From assembly GCF_035984415.1 (NCBI RefSeq), contig NZ_CP130720.1, positions 124,001 to 188,000 of the forward strand: DNA of 64,000 nt, given 5' to 3'. A model generated the notes under the pieces. The model saw only the letters and a program-made list of their open reading frames with translations, had not been told where the DNA came from and made no database searches. Of this stretch, positions 60,758-64,000 are shown in pieces (the stretch's first letter is position 1; every line of letters begins with the position of its first letter). This DNA is from Streptomyces sp. NBC_01296 (GTDB lineage: Bacteria > Actinomycetota > Actinomycetes > Streptomycetales > Streptomycetaceae). A program made the translations under genes and the position numbers.

Positions 60758-61789
60758 TCAGCCGGCTGCGGCGGCCGAGCCTTCCCCGAACCGGGGAACG
60801 TCCCCCACGCCCACGTCCAGGCGCAGCCGTTTGAAGCGGAGCGGGTGGCGCCATACGCCGCCCCGGTCGACGGCGCGGTCGGCGCTGATCTCGGCTACCA
60901 GCTCGGGGCGGACCAGGCGCACGTCCAGGACGTCGCGGCTCCCCCATGTCGCGGCGAACGTGACGCCCTCCCAGGGGTGTCCGGGGTCGGCGGCCGCCAG
61001 GTGCTCCGCGACCAGGCGGGCCGCCTCCGTGCGCAGCGGGACGGTGCGGCCGACCGCGCGGAGCCGGCCCGTGTGGTCGTGGCGGCCGAGGACGAGGAGT
61101 TGCGGGCGGGTGAGGGTACCGGTGACGGCGCCGATGATCGCCTCGGTGGTGTCCCGGCGGCGGACCTTGGTCCACGCCCCCCTGTGGCCCGGCATGTAGC
61201 GGCTGGTCAAGGGCTTGACCACGATGCCTTCGACGCCGGACACATCCGTCCACGAGTCGAGCCACTCCCGGGCCTTGGCCGGGTCCGTGGTCATCGGACA
61301 CAGCGTCCACGGGGCCGTCAGGGCGTGGTCGGCGAACAGGGCCTCCAGGCGGGCGCGGCGCTCCACATATGGCAGGTCGAGCAGCCCCCGGCCGTCGAGC
61401 TGCAAGACGTCGAACGCCACGAAAAAGGCCGGCAGCTTCCCGGCCAGCGCGGCAGCGCTGCGGGCGCGGGCGGCGGCCCGACGCTGCAACCCCTCAAACG
61501 ACAGGACGCCGGCCCCGGCGTCCCACACCAGCAGCTCGCCGTCCAGGACCAGGCCGGCGGGGAGCTGCGCCTCGGCGGACGCGACCAGGTCGGGGAACGC
61601 GCCCTGGACCAGGGCGCCGCGGCGGGTCTGGAGCAGCACCCGCCCACCCGGGGCGGCCGGGGTGAACACCAGCGCCCGGTACCCGTCGAACTTCTGCTCA
61701 TACGCCACCCCGGAAGTGAGCGGACGCACGGGCGGGATCACCTCGGCGGCCTGCGCCAGCATCGGCTCCACCGGCGGTCTGAGCACCAT
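60758..61789 (-). CDS. ATP-dependent DNA ligase
   Basis: A 343-residue ligase from ATG 61789. Active site Lys in YEQKFDGYRALVFT (motif I KxDG), motif III PAFFVAFDVLQLDGRGLL, motif IV EGIVVKPLTSRYMPG, motif V AWTKVRRRDTTEAIIGAV. An OB-fold C-terminus follows (LLVLGRHDHTGRLRAVGRTV) and ends FGEGSAAAAG. The size is that of a stand-alone LigC-type or LigD ligase domain; no polymerase or nuclease domain is fused. The long open frame upstream to 62530 is low-complexity noise. Family role: DNA end joining and repair. Three decayed ligase fragments in the window suggest related copies. Confidence 0.9.
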   Translation of the reverse strand: MVLRPPVEPMLAQAAEVIPPVRPLTSGVAYEQKFDGYRALVFTPAAPGGRVLLQTRRGALVQGAFPDLVASAEAQLPAGLVLDGELLVWDAGAGVLSFEGLQRRAAARARSAAALAGKLPAFFVAFDVLQLDGRGLLDLPYVERRARLEALFADHALTAPWTLCPMTTDPAKAREWLDSWTDVSGVEGIVVKPLTSRYMPGHRGAWTKVRRRDTTEAIIGAVTGTLTRPQLLVLGRHDHTGRLRAVGRTVPLRTEAARLVAEHLAAADPGHPWEGVTFAATWGSRDVLDVRLVRPELVAEISADRAVDRGGVWRHPLRFKRLRLDVGVGDVPRFGEGSAAAAG

Positions 61790-62736
61790 CCCCGGGGCCT
61801 CCCTCGCCATCGCCCCCATTCCAGAGTCGGCCAGTCCGGCGCGAAACGGTCCGGCCCGGCGGCCGCCGGGCCATCCATCCGAGGGGCCCGGCGGGGCCGT
61901 CACGGCCGGTGTCAGGGCCGGCTGCGGCACGGTGGCGGCATGCGCCACTGGTCCCTGCCCCTGCTCCTCGCCGCACTGACCGCGGCCTGAAGGATGCGTC
62001 ACTGTCCACCCCGCCCCTACCCGGCCTGCCGGAGCCTGGTCCGCCGAGGTCCGGGCAGACCACAAGCAACCCGCCGGACCGCGCCCCGCACGGCCGGACA
62101 CCGGGCCGGCACTGCCCCTGGTACTGCCCCTCTCCCCCCTGCCCGAGCCCGACACCGCTCCCGAGGCAGACCGTGCAGTCGGCGCCGACCAACCCGCCCC
62201 CGCGACGTTCGAGGAGGACCAGCACACCGTGCCCGCCCCCCGCCGGACGGCCACAGGAACGAAACGTCCCCGCCAGGCCGCCACCCCGAAGCGGGCCACA
62301 CAGCCCGCAGCAAAGCCCCAAAGCGAAGGCACGGCCGAAGACCCCGGCGCCGCACCGCCCGGCCCGGCCCGGCCCGCGCCCGGGGCGGGGCGGGGCGGGG
62401 GCGGGGGCGGGGCGGGGGTCGGAGACATGAGGGAGCTGTGCCGTGCAGCCCACGGCATCACCAGCCCTGCCATTGCCTCGCTGTGCCACCAGACATGTGC
62501 CTGAGCGCTGTAGTTGGCCCGTCCGGTCAACTACAGCGCTCAGGCACTGTCTGGCAGGGTTCCGTCCCGGTGAATGGCTGCGCGCCGCCCCCGGCTCGCC
62601 GCTTCACGGTGACGTCTACAGGGCCCGGTCTGCGCCTCTTCCCATAAGCCCTAGCCTCCCCCGCAGACACTCTGAACCTGTCGACGCCTCGGGCGAAGGC
62701 CGCGCCCCAGAACAAGCGGTGGATCTCTGACTCAGG
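61790..62736. other. GC-rich intergenic region with a G/C tract and palindrome
   Basis: No supported gene. The stretch contains a run of GGGGC-type repeats at about 62390-62420. A plus-strand frame around 62229-62502 (MPAPRRTATGTKRPRQAATP through RAAHGITSPAIASLCHQTCA) has no initiation signal that I trust. A perfect 20-bp inverted repeat lies at 62497-62547. Confidence 0.4.
62497..62547. repeat. Palindromic intergenic repeat, copy 3 (best)
   Basis: GTGCCTGAGCGCTGTAGTTG (62497-62516) pairs without mismatch with 62528-62547; loop GCCCGTCCGGT. The core TAGTTGGCCC recurs at 3375 and 49371. It could be a terminator or the end of an unknown mobile element. Confidence 0.7.
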
Positions 62737-63879
62737 TCACTGGCGGAGTGACGCCGGGAGGCCCCGCACACCCTTGAGCGTGGCGCCGGCGAGCTTGGCA
62801 CCCGTGAGTTCGGCGCCCGTGAGGTTCGCACCGGTGAGGTCTGCCTTGGTGAGGTCGGCATCGGTGAGGACCGCCCCGGCCAGGTCCGCGTCGCCGGCAA
62901 GGTCCACTCCCGAGAGGTTGGCGCCGGTGAGGTTCGAGTCCCGAAGAGTGGCACACGTGACCGTGCTCGTCGGCTCCTCGGTGCTTTCGACGGGGGCTAG
63001 GAAGAGTTCCGTGCAGAACGTCGTCTTCCTGAGATCCGCGCCGATGAGGAAGGCGCGGCTCAGGTCCGCGCCCGAGAATCTCGCCCCCGTGAGGTCCGGG
63101 CATTCGCCGCCCGTAGTGCAGAAGAGGGCTCCAGTGAGGTCGGCCGAACCGAATCCCGTGTCCCGCAGTCGTGTGGCCTGGAAAACAACCCCGGTGAGGG
63201 CCGCACCCTCGAGATTTGCCCGGTTGAGGTTCGCACCGTCCAGGCTGGCTTCGGCGAGATCTGCGTTGCTGAGTTCCGCATCGCTCAGGTCGGAACCCGT
63301 GAGGACCGCTCCCTGCAGGTGGATGGCCCGCCCTTCGTAGGGATGCGCGGGCTTCCACCTCCGCAGGTCGGTGCGGCTCAAGTCCAGTTCCAGTCCCTCG
63401 TCGTGTTCGGGGCGGCGCCGAACCAGCACGTTCATAGCTGCACTGATGTCGGCGGCCGGTGTAGTGGCCGTAGGCAGCGGGGCGTGTCGGCGGACGTACG
63501 CGGAGAGCACCGAGACGACGGTTGCCTGGTCGCGCGGGGAGTCGTTCATGATGCGTTCCAGCGCATAGATGCCGCCAAGTCGCACATCCACGGAGCCCGA
63601 GCCCAAATTGCCGATGGCCGCGTTGAAGCGGTTGGTGATCTGCCCCTCCTCGGCGATCCTCAGCTCCTTGCCGGTCTGGCTCACCTGGAGCCAGGTGAAG
63701 AGCAACGCGGCCACGGCAGCCAGCCCCGGCAGGCTCAGGAGCAGCAGGGTGAGGCGGGAGGACGGGACGCCGCCGGCTTCCGGGCCTGCGGTTCGACGGC
63801 GACGGTTCCTCAGGCGGCGCCGCGCGGCACGCCGACGCGCGTTCTGGCGGAGTCGGGCAAAGGCGGAGGTCCCGGTCAT
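62737..63879 (-). CDS. Membrane-anchored pentapeptide-repeat protein
   Basis: A 380-residue protein (ATG 63879 chosen; 15 more codons are open). A very basic N-terminus (RLRQNARRRAARRRLRNRRR) is followed by one transmembrane helix (LTLLLLSLPGLAAVAALLFT), a helical part LRIAEEGQITNRFNAAIGNL and YALERIMNDSPRDQATVVSV, and then pentapeptide repeats A(D/N)Lxx: LSDAELSNADLAEASLDGAN-LNRANLEGAALTG, ADLTGALF and ADLTKADLTGANLTGAELTG. The repeats form a quadrilateral beta-helix. The type with a TM helix and FNAAIGNL is known across actinobacteria and cyanobacteria, of unknown function; some pentapeptide proteins mimic DNA. Confidence 0.85.
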   Translation of the reverse strand: MTGTSAFARLRQNARRRAARRRLRNRRRRTAGPEAGGVPSSRLTLLLLSLPGLAAVAALLFTWLQVSQTGKELRIAEEGQITNRFNAAIGNLGSGSVDVRLGGIYALERIMNDSPRDQATVVSVLSAYVRRHAPLPTATTPAADISAAMNVLVRRRPEHDEGLELDLSRTDLRRWKPAHPYEGRAIHLQGAVLTGSDLSDAELSNADLAEASLDGANLNRANLEGAALTGVVFQATRLRDTGFGSADLTGALFCTTGGECPDLTGARFSGADLSRAFLIGADLRKTTFCTELFLAPVESTEEPTSTVTCATLRDSNLTGANLSGVDLAGDADLAGAVLTDADLTKADLTGANLTGAELTGAKLAGATLKGVRGLPASLRQ

Positions 63880-64000
63880 CTGATCATTGGGACACGCCAC
63901 GACAGAAGGGCTCGCTCGCCACACCGCATCTCCCCCTTGAAGCCACGATGCGGCTGGCGTGCCCGGCTGATAGGAGCTGCCAGTCAGTGACAGCGAGTCG

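Noticed and set aside
61790..62530. N-terminal extension of the DNA ligase
   Set aside because: Low-complexity Gly/Ala/Pro/Arg sequence; the ligase family begins at MVLRPPVEPMLAQ.
1..64000. CRISPR array
   Set aside because: No regularly spaced direct repeats with unique spacers were seen.

Overview
The window is high-GC actinobacterial DNA, almost certainly Streptomyces. The evidence is strong G/C preference at third codon positions, a short chaplin, a SpoIIE/PP2C-type phosphatase, a large LuxR (LAL) regulator, a DUF6233-like gene, and insertion sequences typical of Streptomyces. It looks like an accessory region (chromosome arm or plasmid-like DNA). About sixteen insertion sequences or remnants are visible, many genes are truncated or frameshifted, and few conserved core genes are seen.

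Layout. 0-5.8 kb: a small membrane gene, a broken coiled-coil gene interrupted by an IS5-type element carrying a passenger gene, a second truncated IS5, an SMI1/KNR4 protein, and fragments (DUF6233-like, recombinase, LuxR, DUF6223-like). 5.8-8.4 kb: a minus-strand mercury-type cluster (unknown 111-aa protein, MerR, MerT-like protein, MFS transporter). 8.9-13.5 kb: a frameshifted glycosyltransferase, a cut-off glycine-rich protein, an HNH endonuclease tail, and a 696-aa protein with a propeller-like C-terminus. 13.7-16.2 kb: two insertion sequences. 16.3-19.2 kb: a membrane-anchored NACHT NTPase with a divergent small membrane ORF. 19.4-21.8 kb: an IS701-family fragment, then an IS701-type element that appears to carry a MazF-like toxin gene between its inverted repeats.

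22.2-28.75 kb is a tandem pair of degraded integrative elements. Each ends in the same 43-bp copy of a tRNA-Pro 3' end next to an integrase gene or fragment. The second element carries a secreted Vgb-propeller/DUF11/RTX protein. 29.5-36.5 kb is the best preserved metabolic block: a LAL regulator divergent from an operon of FAD oxidoreductase, nitronate monooxygenase, amidase and cupin. It is followed by a methyltransferase and a PP2C phosphatase.

39.4-42.05 kb holds two IS630 elements that share one TA dinucleotide. 42-53.5 kb mixes small intact genes (hydrolase, chaplin, possible beta-trefoil protein, APH-like kinase, GYD protein, nucleotidyltransferase) with many remnants. 53.5-58.6 kb has two related IS630 copies in direct orientation and a Tn554-like remnant. 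58.7-63.9 kb carries a 468-aa Cys/His-tailed protein, an ATP-dependent DNA ligase and a membrane-anchored pentapeptide-repeat protein. Remnants of a second ligase lie at 7.1, 50.9 and 52.1 kb.

Most likely candidates for new biology: the IS701-type element with mazF, the IS5-type element with a passenger gene, the NACHT/small-ORF pair, and the LAL-linked oxidoreductase/NMO/amidase/cupin operon. All functional statements come from reading the sequence without database searches.
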